Shown: positions 44,495-55,608, counted from the first letter of the stretch. The stretch: DNA of 64,000 nt from Candidatus Tisiphia endosymbiont of Nedyus quadrimaculatus (GCF_964059235.1 NZ_OZ060452.1:186001-250000), one strand, 5' to 3'. Notes: generated by a model from the letters alone, not told the origin. Numbers and translations are program-made.

Positions 44495-45958
44495 TCATTT
44501 ACCTATACAAAAATTACTAAATATCTCTCCTAACACTTCTTCAACACTAATCTTACCAGTAACATTACTTAAACTTCTGATAGCCATTCTAACATCTTCT
44601 GTGGCTAGCACTAAGTCATTTTCAATATTAAAATTTTCTAAATATTCCAACGCTTTTTCTATACACGCTCGTTGACGTTGTCTAGTAATATGCGGCGATT
44701 CAGTTAAACCTGCCATATTATGGGCAATATTTTCGATTTCCTTTAATAAAATATCCAGTCCTATTTTTTCTTTTATAGAGATCTTTAAATAATTTTTGTT
44801 TAATAACAGCAATCTATCTTCCATAATGTCATTCCCGACTTCTCCGGTGTCATCCCTGCTTCCTTCAATGTCATTCCCGCGTAGGCGGGAATCTAGATTC
44901 CTACTTTCGCAGGGATAACAATGCCCCAAACTTTTATCCAAAAGATCAATTTTATTGACCAGCATTATGGTATTATCATCTATTAAATCTATAATATCAG
45001 CCATCTCCTCAAAATATAAGGGGGAGTTGCTTAACTTTATAGCATCAAGCATAATTATTTTGATATCAGCCATTTTTGCTGACTCAATTGCACGTTTGAT
45101 ACCTTCTAGCTCTATTAGATCATTACTAGACCTTATACCAGCCGTATCTTGTAATATAATTGGGTATCCCCCTATATCTAGATGCCCCTCAATTATATCA
45201 CGAGTTGTGCCTTCAATGTTTGATACAATAGCAACATCTCTTTGCATCAAAAAATTAAGTAAACTAGATTTACCAACATTAGGAGTTCCTAAAATAGTCA
45301 ATTTAATCCCAGTTCGTAGTAACTCCCCTCGTCTATTATCGTTAAGGTGTTTTATTATAGCATATTTAAGATCAGCACTAATAGTCATAACCCTATTTAA
45401 TATTTCTTGTGGAATATCTTCATCAGGGAAATCGATATAAGCTTCAAGTAAGCCAATAATGGTAAGTAAAGTTTGTCTCCATCCATTATAAAGTTCTTCA
45501 AGTTCTCCACCAACTTGCTTAACCGCCTGCCTATGTTGCCAAACAGTTTCAGCTTCAATTAAATCAGCAATACCTTCTGCAGCAGTTAAATCAAATTTGC
45601 CATTTAAAAACGCCCTACGGGTGAATTCCCCAGGCTCTGCAATCCTTAAACCATCTATGGTTAACAATGCTTCACTTAGCATTACGGCAATTGCTATGCT
45701 GCCATGTGTATATATCTCCACTACATCTTCTCCAGTGAAGCTGGCTGGAGCTTGAAAATATGCTACAACTGCATCATCAATTAATTCTTGATTTTTAGGA
45801 TTTATGAGCTTTTTACAGTACATAATTCTCGGAACAAACTCTATATTATTATTCTTAAGCAAGTGTTTTAAGGCAAATAGGCTTTTAGGCCCAGAGATAC
45901 GAAAGACTGCAACACCAGCTTTTCCTGGTTTAGAGCTTTGAGCAAAAATAGTTTCCAC
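44495..45958 (-). CDS. mnmE: tRNA modification GTPase MnmE with in-frame repeat
   Basis: Modifies U34 of certain tRNAs with MnmG. Seen: 487 aa, N-terminal [21 protein letters not shown] domain with [12 protein letters not shown] (G1), GTTRDI (G2), LQDTAGI (G3), MLVNKIDLL (G4), and C-terminal FCIGK with the catalytic cysteine. Odd: residues about 343-378 ([17 protein letters not shown] and following) come from a P-type repeat (44824-44930) inserted just after the G4 motif. The C-terminal cysteine motif is intact. Confidence 0.93.
   Translation of the reverse strand: METIFAQSSKPGKAGVAVFRISGPKSLFALKHLLKNNNIEFVPRIMYCKKLINPKNQELIDDAVVAYFQAPASFTGEDVVEIYTHGSIAIAVMLSEALLTIDGLRIAEPGEFTRRAFLNGKFDLTAAEGIADLIEAETVWQHRQAVKQVGGELEELYNGWRQTLLTIIGLLEAYIDFPDEDIPQEILNRVMTISADLKYAIIKHLNDNRRGELLRTGIKLTILGTPNVGKSSLLNFLMQRDVAIVSNIEGTTRDIIEGHLDIGGYPIILQDTAGIRSSNDLIELEGIKRAIESAKMADIKIIMLDAIKLSNSPLYFEEMADIIDLIDDNTIMLVNKIDLLDKSLGHCYPCESRNLDSRLRGNDIEGSRDDTGEVGNDIMEDRLLLLNKNYLKISIKEKIGLDILLKEIENIAHNMAGLTESPHITRQRQRACIEKALEYLENFNIENDLVLATEDVRMAIRSLSNVTGKISVEEVLGEIFSNFCIGK
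44824..44930. repeat. P-type palindrome within mnmE
   Basis: ATGTCATTCCCGCGTAGGCG...CTTTCGCAGGGATAACAATG read in frame within the G domain of MnmE. The same sequence family is intergenic elsewhere in the window. Confidence 0.8.
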
Positions 45959-46039
45959 GACAGTAGTGATCCTCTTGCTTAAGTAATTTATTTAATTATA
46001 CTATCTACTATGAAACAATTATAAAGTTTGGTAACAACT

Positions 46040-49000
46040 ATGACAATAGAAAAGACATCTTTAGCTTTAAGTAAGCTTACTTGTCAAGTGCCTAATTATA
46101 AATCAGAAATTTTATCACTGAGTACAGCAAAAAGTGGGAATCCACTTTATAGCACCCCTCTTTATAGTAAGTTTGTACAGAAATTTCTAGTTTATACCCC
46201 TGTAGACTATAGATTTAGAGATAGACAAGAATTATTTGGTGAGTTTACAAATAATGCCTTTCAGTTCTTTCAAGAAAAACAGCCTGATAAAAGAAAGTTG
46301 CAGATTGTCAGTACAGTAATTGAAAATGATCCTGCAATTAATATTCTGCTACTGAATGATGACAAATCATTTATAGTTGATTCGATCATTTGTTTATTAA
46401 CAAGCCTAAATTTAAAAGCTAAATTTTTACTTCATCCTATTATAGCTTGTGTAAGGAACAATGATGGTCACTTACAAGAAATATTGGATATAAAGAAAGA
46501 TAGAGAGGAATCTTTAATCCATATCACTATTCTAGGGAGTTTTGATCAAAAAGATATTAGCTCTTTGGAAATGGCTTTAAATGAAGTTCTAGATCAGGTA
46601 GACACTACTTATAATGTATGGTCTAAAATCTTAAACAGAGTGACGTTAATTTCAAACGATATCCAAAATAATCAGCAATTATATAATGACAATCATTTAG
46701 ATTATCATGAATCTACAAATTTCTTAGATTGGTTAAAAGATGATAATTTTACTTTTCTAGGTATGATTAATTTTGATCTAACTTCTAAAAATTTTTCATT
46801 GGAAGATGGTGTTAAAAAGATATGGCAAGATAGTGGTGAGGTTCTTGATATTATCGAACGCTCAGCAAATTCATTACATGAAAATAAACTAATTATTTTA
46901 GGTAAAATTAATATCTTATCAAAGGTACATAGAAGTAACTTAGTAGATTATATTTTAATTAAGAAAATTGATCAGGATAAAAAATATCACTCAGGTAGTA
47001 TAATTTTTGGCTTATATAGCTCTGCAATGTATTATCAATTAGTTACTGATATCCCTATACTGAGACAAAAACTAAAATTTGTTGTAGATAAAGCCGCTTT
47101 CCCGATTGGTGGATATAATACCAAGAAGCTTAGAAATATAATTCAATCTCTGCCTAAAGAAGCTTTGATACAGATTGATGAAGGTGATTTATACTGTATG
47201 TGTTTACACGTACTCTCAGGGATAACGAGTAGAAAACTTAAATTATTTATTCAACAAGATTGGTCTGGTTCGTTTATTAATATCATAATATTTCTACCAA
47301 GAGATCGTTTGACACTAGAAGTACATAGTAGCATAAATTATTATTTATCAAATATACTTAGTGGTCTAATACTTTCAGATTATACTGCAGAAGTGGTAGA
47401 AAATTTTTCATATTTATTTGTTACGTTGGAGGTACAAGGTAAAAAGAATATTGATTTTGATGTTGAACTAATAGAGCAAGAATTAGATAAACTCTCCACT
47501 CGTTGGAGTGAAGATTTTTACCAAAAGTTATGTAAAAAATTTGGTGAATATCAAGGGGGAGTAAATTTTAAACTTTTTGACCCAATTTTTCCTATCGACT
47601 ATAGAGAAAAATTTAATGGACAAACAGCTTTAATAGATATTGAGTATTTAAAAGAGTCTAGTATTTATCACAAGCCTATATTTAATTTAATTGTTGTAAA
47701 TAATAAGGAATCTCAGCTAAAAATTTACAGCCCAACGCCTAAATTAGCTCTTTCAAACTTACTACCATCTATAGAAAATTTAGGATTCAAAGCTATAGAT
47801 GAACAAAGCTTTGCCATAAAAGGAGCAGGAGATATTGAAGAAAGTTGGATATATGAGTTCACTCTTGACGCATTGATAACTATTGAAAGTGATATTGATT
47901 TACTTAAAGCAAACGTAGAAGAGGCTCTAGATAAGATATATCTTGGACTTTTAGCTAATGATTCTTTAAGCAAATTAATAGTATTATCGGGCTTTAATTG
48001 GTGGCAAGTTAAGTTGGTTAAAGCATTAACTAGATATTTACACCAAACTGGCTTTATTTATGGTAAGGGTTATGTTCAGTTGACCTTAATAAAGCATTTT
48101 TTATATACTAAAATGTTAGTTGATTTGTTTGATACTAAATTTAATCCAGCAAATTTCTCAGATATATACTCAAATGATTTGGAGAATTGGAACGTAAAAC
48201 AAGGGGTGAGCGAACGGAGCGTACATGAAGTACGTGAGTACGCGAATACCCCGCAGTTTTGCGAAACCAATTCTTCAAAGCAGAAGAGTATACGTTCAAA
48301 AACTATAAAAGAGAGTATCTTTAACTATCTTAATACAATTACTAGCAGTAGTGAGGACAAGGTTCTAAGACAGATGTTTGATATTATTGAAGCTATTGTA
48401 AGAACTAACTGTTATCAGCCTAGCTCTAATGACCTGAAAAATGCAGCTAACAAGCATAGTACAGTCAGTAAAAATTATTTTTCTTTTAAAATTGACTCGC
48501 AGAAAGTTCCTCACTTGCCTTTGCCAGTACCATTTGCCGAAATATTTGTTTATGCTAATGATTTTGAAGCTATCCATTTACGAGGGGGCATCGTTGCTCG
48601 CGGAGGTATTAGATGGTCTGATAGAGGTGAGGATTATAGAGTAGAAGTATTAGGACTAATGAAAGCCCAAATGACCAAAAATTCAGTTATTGTACCTGTT
48701 GGCTCAAAAGGTGGATTTTTCGTTAATTTCACTGATGATAATATGACTCGCCAAGAATATATGGCAAGAGTGGTGCAGTGTTATAAAAATTTTCTCCGTG
48801 GATTACTTGATATCACTGACAATATAATTGATGGCAAAGTTATCCAACCCAGAAATACTGTTATCTACGACCAAGAAGATCCATATCTAGTAGTCGCAGC
48901 CGATAAAGGTACAGCAAGCTTCTCGGATTATGCAAATAGTGTGTCGGCTGAATATAATTTTTGGTTAGGCGACGCTTTTGCTTCTGGTGGATCAGTAGGT

Positions 49001-50989
49001 TATGATCATAAGAAAATGGCTATTACCTCAAAGGGAGCTTGGATTTCTGTAGCAAGCCATTTCCATGCTATGGGTATTGATGTAAAAAAAGACCCTATTA
49101 CTGTTGTTGGTATTGGCGATATGTCTGGGGATGTTTTTGGTAATGGCATGCTTAGATCCAATACTATAAAACTTGTTGCGGCATTTAATCATAAACACAT
49201 ATTTATTGATCCACAACCTGATCCAATTATTAGTTTCAATGAACGTATGCGACTATTCAATTTACCTACATCAAATTGGTCTGATTACAATCAAACGTTA
49301 ATTTCAAAAGGTGGCAGAGTTTTTGAGAGAAGCAGTAAGTCTATCTCATTATCCCTAGAAGCCAAGTTATTGCTAAAGATAGACATTAACGAATTATCTC
49401 CTGAAGATCTGATTAGAGCTATCCTACAAGCAGAAGTTGATTTGCTTTGGAATGGCGGTATAGGAACTTATATAAAAGCTTCAACGGAAAATCACCTAGA
49501 GATAGGCGATAAGGCAAATGATAATCTTAGAGTCAATGGTAAAGACATCAGAGCTAAAGTAATAGGAGAAGGTGGAAATATTGGCGTATCACAACAAGGT
49601 AGAATAGAGTATAGCAAGCTAGGCGGGAGAATAAATACTGATTTCATTGATAATTCAGCTGGCGTTGATTGTTCGGATCATGAGGTAAATATCAAAATTG
49701 CTCTTAATCAGGCTATGTCCTCTAAGAAGATTAGTTTAGAAGAACGTAATAAGTTCTTATTTACTATGACAAAACACGTCGAAGAACTGGTCCTAGTTGA
49801 TAACTATAAACAAAATCAGGCACTTGATATAATGCAATTATCTAGTACTTCAACTATCGGGGTATTTAGCCAATTTATTGATACTTTAGAAGAAGAAAAA
49901 TTAATTAATAGAACTGTTGAGTTCTTACCAACTCAGGAAGAACTTAGTAAAAGGGCAATTAATAAGGAAAGTATGACCCGCCCCGAGCTTTGTGTATTAC
50001 TTTCTTATAGTAAACGCTCAGTCTATCATGATTTAATAACAGCAACATTTTCAAAAGATAAGTATTTTGAATCTTATCTGATTAATTATTTTCCAAAACT
50101 AATGCAAGAAAAATTCCGTGAGGAAATTTTAGCTCATCCACTTAAGCATGAAATTATTCGAACCGTTGTAACAAATAAAATTGTCAATCAACTAGGCGGA
50201 CCATCACTTAATCTTATAAAACGTGAAACTCAGACTGCTCTTTGTGATATAGTTCGTTCGTATACTATTATCTGTGAAATTTTTGATTTAGATAATCTAT
50301 GGGCTATAGTAGAATCTCTAGCAAGTAATATAGATCATAAAGTTAAAATTGACATGTTCACTGAGCTTGCTAAAATTATGTGTAGGGGTATCTCTTGGTT
50401 TCTAAAACATATAAAACATCCTATCAATATTAGCAATACCATTGATGAATTTTATGAACCAGCTAGAATGCTTAGTAAAGTGGTTGGTAATCTTCTTTTA
50501 GGAGAAGCAAAAAACAAATTCGATAATAAAGTTAAGCAATATACTTTATCAGGAGTGACAGATGAAATAGCTCACAGGATTGCGACTCTTGACAGCCTAG
50601 TGTCTGTCTTTGATATAATATATATTGCAAAAAAGACAAAAGCTAAAAATAATGATGTTGCTAATTTATATTTCACTACTGGTAATAAATTTAGTATTGA
50701 TTGGCTTCGTAAATCTTGTGATAAACAACTAAACGATTCCTATTGGAGCAGATTATCAATTCAATCATTAAAAGATGACTTATATGATAAACAAAGACAA
50801 TTATTGACTAAAATAATTAACAACTCTAAATTAAATATTGATTTAGATTTATGGATTGATAATAATATAAATTCCGCATGTATTTTTCTAGATTTTGTAA
50901 AAGGAATTAGATTGCAAGAAACTATTGACTTAAATATTTTAATTTTAGCAAACAAGAAATTTGAAACTTTTTTGCGTAAGCTTGAGTAA
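46040..50989 (+). CDS. NAD-specific glutamate dehydrogenase (large type) with in-frame repeat
   Basis: Oxidises glutamate to 2-oxoglutarate, feeding the TCA cycle; glutamate is a main rickettsial carbon source. Seen: about 1649 aa from ATG 46040, ACT-like N-terminal half, and catalytic core with RGGIVARGGIRWSDRGEDYRVEVLGLMKAQMTKNSVIVPVGSKGGF, then SYDHKKMAITSKGAW-like GYDHKKMAITSKGAW, GIGDMSGDVFGNGML, LWNGGIGTY and GEGGNIGVSQQGRIEY. Odd: residues about 708-753 (DIYSNDLENWNVKQG and on) are a C-type repeat (48163-48297), just before the catalytic domain, with frame kept. An upstream TTG at 46028 is less likely. Confidence 0.93.
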   Translation: MTIEKTSLALSKLTCQVPNYKSEILSLSTAKSGNPLYSTPLYSKFVQKFLVYTPVDYRFRDRQELFGEFTNNAFQFFQEKQPDKRKLQIVSTVIENDPAINILLLNDDKSFIVDSIICLLTSLNLKAKFLLHPIIACVRNNDGHLQEILDIKKDREESLIHITILGSFDQKDISSLEMALNEVLDQVDTTYNVWSKILNRVTLISNDIQNNQQLYNDNHLDYHESTNFLDWLKDDNFTFLGMINFDLTSKNFSLEDGVKKIWQDSGEVLDIIERSANSLHENKLIILGKINILSKVHRSNLVDYILIKKIDQDKKYHSGSIIFGLYSSAMYYQLVTDIPILRQKLKFVVDKAAFPIGGYNTKKLRNIIQSLPKEALIQIDEGDLYCMCLHVLSGITSRKLKLFIQQDWSGSFINIIIFLPRDRLTLEVHSSINYYLSNILSGLILSDYTAEVVENFSYLFVTLEVQGKKNIDFDVELIEQELDKLSTRWSEDFYQKLCKKFGEYQGGVNFKLFDPIFPIDYREKFNGQTALIDIEYLKESSIYHKPIFNLIVVNNKESQLKIYSPTPKLALSNLLPSIENLGFKAIDEQSFAIKGAGDIEESWIYEFTLDALITIESDIDLLKANVEEALDKIYLGLLANDSLSKLIVLSGFNWWQVKLVKALTRYLHQTGFIYGKGYVQLTLIKHFLYTKMLVDLFDTKFNPANFSDIYSNDLENWNVKQGVSERSVHEVREYANTPQFCETNSSKQKSIRSKTIKESIFNYLNTITSSSEDKVLRQMFDIIEAIVRTNCYQPSSNDLKNAANKHSTVSKNYFSFKIDSQKVPHLPLPVPFAEIFVYANDFEAIHLRGGIVARGGIRWSDRGEDYRVEVLGLMKAQMTKNSVIVPVGSKGGFFVNFTDDNMTRQEYMARVVQCYKNFLRGLLDITDNIIDGKVIQPRNTVIYDQEDPYLVVAADKGTASFSDYANSVSAEYNFWLGDAFASGGSVGYDHKKMAITSKGAWISVASHFHAMGIDVKKDPITVVGIGDMSGDVFGNGMLRSNTIKLVAAFNHKHIFIDPQPDPIISFNERMRLFNLPTSNWSDYNQTLISKGGRVFERSSKSISLSLEAKLLLKIDINELSPEDLIRAILQAEVDLLWNGGIGTYIKASTENHLEIGDKANDNLRVNGKDIRAKVIGEGGNIGVSQQGRIEYSKLGGRINTDFIDNSAGVDCSDHEVNIKIALNQAMSSKKISLEERNKFLFTMTKHVEELVLVDNYKQNQALDIMQLSSTSTIGVFSQFIDTLEEEKLINRTVEFLPTQEELSKRAINKESMTRPELCVLLSYSKRSVYHDLITATFSKDKYFESYLINYFPKLMQEKFREEILAHPLKHEIIRTVVTNKIVNQLGGPSLNLIKRETQTALCDIVRSYTIICEIFDLDNLWAIVESLASNIDHKVKIDMFTELAKIMCRGISWFLKHIKHPINISNTIDEFYEPARMLSKVVGNLLLGEAKNKFDNKVKQYTLSGVTDEIAHRIATLDSLVSVFDIIYIAKKTKAKNNDVANLYFTTGNKFSIDWLRKSCDKQLNDSYWSRLSIQSLKDDLYDKQRQLLTKIINNSKLNIDLDLWIDNNINSACIFLDFVKGIRLQETIDLNILILANKKFETFLRKLE
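48163..48297. repeat. C-type palindrome within gdh
   Basis: GAGCGAACGGAGCGTACATG and the ends TATACTCAAATGATTTG / AGAAGAGTATAC match the copy in the O-antigen ligase-like gene; both are read in the same frame (YSNDLxN, VREYxNxPQ). Confidence 0.85.
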
Positions 50990-50995
50990 TGCGTT

Positions 50996-51349
50996 ATGTC
51001 GTCATCCCTAAAACAAGCGAGAATAGAATCTGGTAAAACGCTTGAAGAAATATCTAGCTGTTTGAAGATTAGGAAGCAATATTTGGTAGCTCTTGAAGAG
51101 GAGAATTTTAGTTCGATGCCAGCGGAAGTTTATGTAAAGGGTTATCTTAAATTATATTCAAACTATTTAGGAATAGTTTTAAATCTCAGTGAGAAAGACA
51201 AGCAGGAATCTTCAAAAGATATTGACCTCAGAAATAGGTCAGATCCAATGATATTTGACCATAAATGGAAAAAACAACTAATTATTATTTCTGTTTTAAT
51301 ATTAATAATAATTCCAATAATTTATCACTTAATATTATCATCTGAATGA
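50996..51349 (+). CDS. RodZ-like HTH membrane protein
   Basis: Probably a short RodZ-type protein linking DNA-binding fold and cell shape. Seen: 117 aa, N-terminal HTH of the RodZ kind (LKQARIESGKTLEEISSCLKIRKQYLVALEEENFSSMPAEVYVKGYLKLYSNYLGI) and one C-terminal membrane helix. The usual periplasmic domain is missing. Starts 6 bp after gdh and overlaps the next gene as ATGA. Confidence 0.8.
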   Translation: MSSSLKQARIESGKTLEEISSCLKIRKQYLVALEEENFSSMPAEVYVKGYLKLYSNYLGIVLNLSEKDKQESSKDIDLRNRSDPMIFDHKWKKQLIIISVLILIIIPIIYHLILSSE

Positions 51350-51555
51350 AAATAACTAATGATTTATTACTTAAGTTAATGCAAGAAGTGGATCAAGGTC
51401 TTGAAGGTCTCTTGTCAAATATCGCTAGGCAGCATGAAGAAATCAATAAACTGAAGGATGAAAATAAACAGCTCAGGGATAATTATGCAAAAATACTTGA
51501 GCAAATAGCCGTATATATTGCTGAACTTGAAGCAATAAAACATAAAAATACATAA
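51346..51555 (+). CDS. small coiled-coil protein
   Basis: Function unknown. Seen: 69 aa, a single predicted coiled coil (RQHEEINKLKDENKQLRDNYAKILEQIAVYIAELEAIK). Overlaps the RodZ-like gene by 4 bp and precedes zapA by 7 bp. Size and setting recall ZapB-like or TIGR02449-like proteins near zapA, so a role in division is a reasonable inference. Confidence 0.65.
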   Translation: MKITNDLLLKLMQEVDQGLEGLLSNIARQHEEINKLKDENKQLRDNYAKILEQIAVYIAELEAIKHKNT

Positions 51556-51562
51556 AATAAAG

Positions 51563-51880
51563 ATGTCTATAGTAACAATAACATTAGGTAGCAAAACTTT
51601 CCAACTCGCATGTAGTGAAGGAGCAGAAGAAGAATTATATAATCTAGCCGGCAAATTGAATGAAAATATTGCTCAGATAAAAAAAGTTAACCCATCAGCA
51701 TCATTTGAATTATTATTAGTTATGTCTGCATTGAGTTTACAGGAACAAGTACAAAACTTGACTAACAAAATTGCTAAAATTGATGGTGCTAATATACCTC
51801 CCGAAGAAGAAAAATTTGCAGAAACGTTAAGTACTATAGCAGGATATTTAGAAGACCTTGCGAGAAAGATTGGAAAGTGA
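51563..51880 (+). CDS. zapA: cell division protein ZapA
   Basis: Binds and bundles FtsZ at the division site. Seen: 105 aa, VTITLGSKTFQLACSEGAEEELYNLAGKLNENIAQIKK head domain and a coiled-coil tail (LSLQEQVQNLTNKIAKI). In the operon with the RodZ-like and coiled-coil genes, and followed by ftsK. Confidence 0.88.
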   Translation: MSIVTITLGSKTFQLACSEGAEEELYNLAGKLNENIAQIKKVNPSASFELLLVMSALSLQEQVQNLTNKIAKIDGANIPPEEEKFAETLSTIAGYLEDLARKIGK

Positions 51881-51888
51881 TATTATAT

Positions 51889-52074
51889 AATCCCGTGTAC
51901 GACAACATCAATGTTTGAAAGGTAATGGGCTGCTTGGTTCGTGAGCTTAACGTATTGCCCCGGGACTATAATTTTTATTATTAGGAAACCGTCCCTGTCT
52001 GAATCTATTATACAGATATATGGATTCCACCTTACATACAGGTTCTTTGAGGATCTTAGGCAACGACCAAAGTG
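51889..52074 (+). ncRNA. ssrS: candidate 6S RNA
   Basis: Between zapA and ftsK is a 215-bp stretch with no gene, richer in G and C than other gaps here. In many bacteria ssrS follows zapA. The piece GAGGATCTTAGGCAACGAC near the 3' end and a hairpin followed by a T tract (52065-52086) suit an RNA gene. I could not confirm the long bulged stem by eye, so ends are approximate. Confidence 0.5.
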
Positions 52075-52086
52075 GTTCATTTTTTT
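52065..52086 (+). terminator. intrinsic terminator of the RNA candidate
   Basis: GACCA AAG TGGTT hairpin followed by CATTTTTTT. Confidence 0.5.
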
Positions 52087-52097
52087 AGGCAACTTTT

Positions 52098-54323
52098 GTG
52101 CTATATTACATAAACAGGATTTTTACTAATAATAGAGTGCAGTCTGCTTTATTAATGTTGGTGGGCTGTTCTACTGCTCTATTACTAGTGACTTATAATC
52201 CAAATGATCCTTCCTTTAATTCTGTCACAGACAAATATCCTAGCAATTTATTAGGTCATTTCGGTGCTTATTTGGCAGATCTTTTTTACCAGCTTTTTGG
52301 TATAGCGTCCTTTATTTTGCCAATTTGTTGTATTTTTTGGTCTCTGAGTGTATGGCGTTTAAAGAAGAAATGGGCTAGCGTCAGGATAATTGCGATGCTG
52401 CTGTCAATTATATCATTATCGATAGTCTGCACTAATATAAAAATTAATTATTTACCGGCAGGTGCAGGTGGTACAACAGGTACTATTATTTATCCAATAA
52501 TCAAGCAACTCGACAGTAGAGCCGATTACGCTTTAATTATTACTACATTTATTTTATTATTTTTATTGACTGAAATAAAATTTTCAGTTTTCTGGATCGC
52601 TATAATTAAATTATTCAAACTAGTACCTTATAAAAAATTTATACTTTTACCTACAATATCGACAAATACCAAGTCAACAAAACAAGTTTTGATAAAAAAG
52701 ATACCTTTTATTAATCAAGAAGAAGCAGCATATGCTCATAAAATAGATGCATTACAAGAAAAAAATAATGACATACAATCCCATTTTTTAAAACAACAAT
52801 CTCCATTCAAAAAAGAAAATAGCGAACTACCATACTTGCCCCCTATCGAATTATTAAAACAAGCTAGTGATCCCAATATAAAAGCAGAGACTTTATCAGA
52901 ACTACAACATAATGCCCAAACACTGTTAACTGTTCTTGGGGATTTTGGTGTAAAAGGTCAGGTCATTAATATTAGCCAAGGTCCAGTGGTAACGTTATAT
53001 GAATTTGAACCAGCGGCAGGTACTAAATCTTCTAGGATTATAGGTTTATCAGATGACATTGCTAGATCTTTATCGGCAATATCAACTAGGATAGCCGTAA
53101 TACCGGGTAGAAACGTTTTAGGTATTGAATTACCAAATAAACAACGAGCATTCTTTTGTCTAAGAGAATTAATCGAAACATTGGAATATCAAGATAACAG
53201 TATTATGCTACCATTGATTTTAGGAAAGGATCTAGCTGGCAAACCTTTTGTTGCAGATTTAGCAAAAATGCCACATCTGTTAGTTGCTGGTACGACAGGT
53301 TCCGGTAAATCAGTGGCAATTAACGCTATGATAATTTCCCTACTGTACCGCTATACCCCGGAGGAATGCCGTTTAATAATGATCGATCCCAAAATGCTTG
53401 AATTATCTACCTATGATGGCATACCACATCTTCTAACGCCAGTGGTTACTGAGCCAAGCAAAGCAGTGGTAGCCCTTAAATGGGCGGTAAAAGAGATGGA
53501 AAATCGTTATAGGGCAATGTCAAATATTGGGGTAAGAAATATAGCAGGTTATAATGCTAAAATTTCAGAAGCTACATCGGCAGGTAAAATATTAGAGCGT
53601 ACTATTCAAACAGGATTTGATCCGGAAACTGGTAAGCCTATCTATGAAACAATTGCAATGAATATGGAAAAATTACCATTCATTGTAGTAATTGTTGATG
53701 AAATGGCTGATTTAATGTTGGTAGCTGGCAAAGACATTGAATTGTCAATACAGCGTCTAGCTCAAATGGCAAGAGCCGCAGGTATTCATATTATCATGGC
53801 AACTCAAAGACCTTCTGTTGATGTTATTACTGGGGTAATCAAAGCTAATTTCCCAAGTCGTATCAGTTTTAAAGTAACTTCTAAGATTGATAGTAGAACT
53901 ATTCTTGGTGAACAAGGGTCTGAGCAGTTACTAGGTATGGGAGATATGCTTTATATGGGTAATTCTTCGAAGATTACTAGGGTTCATGGTCCATTTGTTG
54001 ATGATCAAGAAGTAGAGAAGGTTACCCAATATTTAAGGTCCACGGGAATGCCTGAATATATTTCAGCAGTGACCCAACAACTAGATGATGATGAAGTAAA
54101 TGGCGAAAGTCTAGGAGATGATTCAAGCAGTGATGAAACTTTATATAAAAGAGCAGTACAAATCGTACAATTAGAACGAAAAGTATCAATCAGCTATATA
54201 CAAAGATGTTTACGAATTGGCTATAATAGAGCAGCTACTCTTGTTGAAAAAATGGAACAAAATGGGGTAATATCTCCTCCTAACCATACTGGTAAGAGAG
54301 AAATATTATTGCCAGAAAATTAG
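52098..54323 (+). CDS. ftsK: DNA translocase FtsK
   Basis: Pumps DNA at the septum and helps XerCD resolve dimers. Seen: 741 aa from a GTG start, four N-terminal membrane segments, short linker, and the motor domain with ENFSxGVKGQV-like [15 protein letters not shown], Walker [42 protein letters not shown], Walker [39 protein letters not shown]-terminal gamma winged helix ends [29 protein letters not shown]. Complete. Confidence 0.95.
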   Translation: MLYYINRIFTNNRVQSALLMLVGCSTALLLVTYNPNDPSFNSVTDKYPSNLLGHFGAYLADLFYQLFGIASFILPICCIFWSLSVWRLKKKWASVRIIAMLLSIISLSIVCTNIKINYLPAGAGGTTGTIIYPIIKQLDSRADYALIITTFILLFLLTEIKFSVFWIAIIKLFKLVPYKKFILLPTISTNTKSTKQVLIKKIPFINQEEAAYAHKIDALQEKNNDIQSHFLKQQSPFKKENSELPYLPPIELLKQASDPNIKAETLSELQHNAQTLLTVLGDFGVKGQVINISQGPVVTLYEFEPAAGTKSSRIIGLSDDIARSLSAISTRIAVIPGRNVLGIELPNKQRAFFCLRELIETLEYQDNSIMLPLILGKDLAGKPFVADLAKMPHLLVAGTTGSGKSVAINAMIISLLYRYTPEECRLIMIDPKMLELSTYDGIPHLLTPVVTEPSKAVVALKWAVKEMENRYRAMSNIGVRNIAGYNAKISEATSAGKILERTIQTGFDPETGKPIYETIAMNMEKLPFIVVIVDEMADLMLVAGKDIELSIQRLAQMARAAGIHIIMATQRPSVDVITGVIKANFPSRISFKVTSKIDSRTILGEQGSEQLLGMGDMLYMGNSSKITRVHGPFVDDQEVEKVTQYLRSTGMPEYISAVTQQLDDDEVNGESLGDDSSSDETLYKRAVQIVQLERKVSISYIQRCLRIGYNRAATLVEKMEQNGVISPPNHTGKREILLPEN

Positions 54324-54324
54324 T

Positions 54325-55497
54325 TCACGTCCATATATTATTTCCCCATAACATATCTAGAAACTCTCTTATAGGCCAAATAGTAATTTCTTTATTGTCT
54401 AATACGATTACACGTTTTGTTTTTTCTAAGCTAATAACATGTAATTTAAAATTATGCTCTTTTGCAAATTCTAAAAGTCCTTTTAAATGATTTTTTTGTA
54501 TAGAAGAGGAAATTTTAACTTCAAATGCATTATCCTGTACGATAAAATCAACCTCGTAACCTTCTTTCGTACGCCAATAACATAACTGATCTCTTTTATC
54601 ATTTAGATATTTATATGCTATAAATTCTAGAAACACATAATGCTCAAAAGCTTTACCAGCTTCAAATCCTATCATTTCTTGATACTCATATTTTCTTAAA
54701 TAATTAACAAGAGCAGTATCAAAAAGATAGAATTTAGGTGTTTCTGTAATAATTTGTCGTTTAGTACGTGATCTATAAGGATATAAATGATACCCAAGAT
54801 ACATATCCTCTAATATTTCAAAATATGTTCTAACAGTTTTTGCATCTACTGCACAATCCCGAGCAATATTACTATAATTGATCATCTCACCATTAGAAAT
54901 TCCTATAATTTCTAAAAATCTAGCAAAAGCCTCTCTTTTCCTCAGACTTGCCTCAAATTGGACTTCCGGTAAAATATAATCATATAAATATGAAGCTAAA
55001 TATTTATGAATATTCTGCGAAGCTATATAATGGTCTGGAATAAGCCCATGATTACATATTTTATGCCAATTCAGCTCTTTCAGTTCAGGATAACATAGTG
55101 GTAAAAACATATATCTCCAAGCTCTACCTCCAAGTAAATTAGCTCCAGTTGATTTTAATCGCCTTGCACTTGATCCACAAAGAATAAATTGTAGAGAATT
55201 ATTTGCCAAAAACTTATTTGATTCTATTAAATGATGCACTTCATCAAGAAGCAAAGGTACTTTTTGTACTTCATCGATAATGATAGTAGATACTTTATTT
55301 TGTGCGTTTATTTCTTCTCTTAAACGTTCCGGATGTTGGAAATAAATTTGATATATATCTGCTTGCAGTAAGTCTATATAAAGAGCGTTTGGAAAGCATT
55401 TTTTTAAATATGTTGATTTACCAGTTTTACGAGCCCCCCATAAAAAACAAGATTGCTTCTCAGGTAATTTTAAATTTAAACATCTCTTGATAATCAT
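54325..55497 (-). CDS. AAA ATPase with DUF4143 domain
   Basis: Function unknown. Seen: 390 aa, Walker A WGARKTGKSTYLKKCF at about residues 20-35, Walker B STIIIDEVQKVPLLLDEVHHLIES, sensor LQFILCGSSARRLK, a winged helix (YSNIARDCAVDAKTVRTYFEILEDMYLGYHLYPY) and a nuclease-like C-terminal DUF4143 fold (YWRTKEGYEVDFIVQDNAFEVKIS with the E-x-K/D pattern). Such proteins are common and may be toxin-like or mobile. Convergent with ftsK, 1 bp apart. Confidence 0.88.
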   Translation of the reverse strand: MIIKRCLNLKLPEKQSCFLWGARKTGKSTYLKKCFPNALYIDLLQADIYQIYFQHPERLREEINAQNKVSTIIIDEVQKVPLLLDEVHHLIESNKFLANNSLQFILCGSSARRLKSTGANLLGGRAWRYMFLPLCYPELKELNWHKICNHGLIPDHYIASQNIHKYLASYLYDYILPEVQFEASLRKREAFARFLEIIGISNGEMINYSNIARDCAVDAKTVRTYFEILEDMYLGYHLYPYRSRTKRQIITETPKFYLFDTALVNYLRKYEYQEMIGFEAGKAFEHYVFLEFIAYKYLNDKRDQLCYWRTKEGYEVDFIVQDNAFEVKISSSIQKNHLKGLLEFAKEHNFKLHVISLEKTKRVIVLDNKEITIWPIREFLDMLWGNNIWT

Positions 55498-55608
55498 GAA
55501 TATATTCCTAATAAATCTGATATTTAAAGATTATATTCCTAATATATCTCTTTGTCTCTTATTTTTATATATATTGAGTTAGGGTATACTCGCATGAATC
55601 TTGAACAT

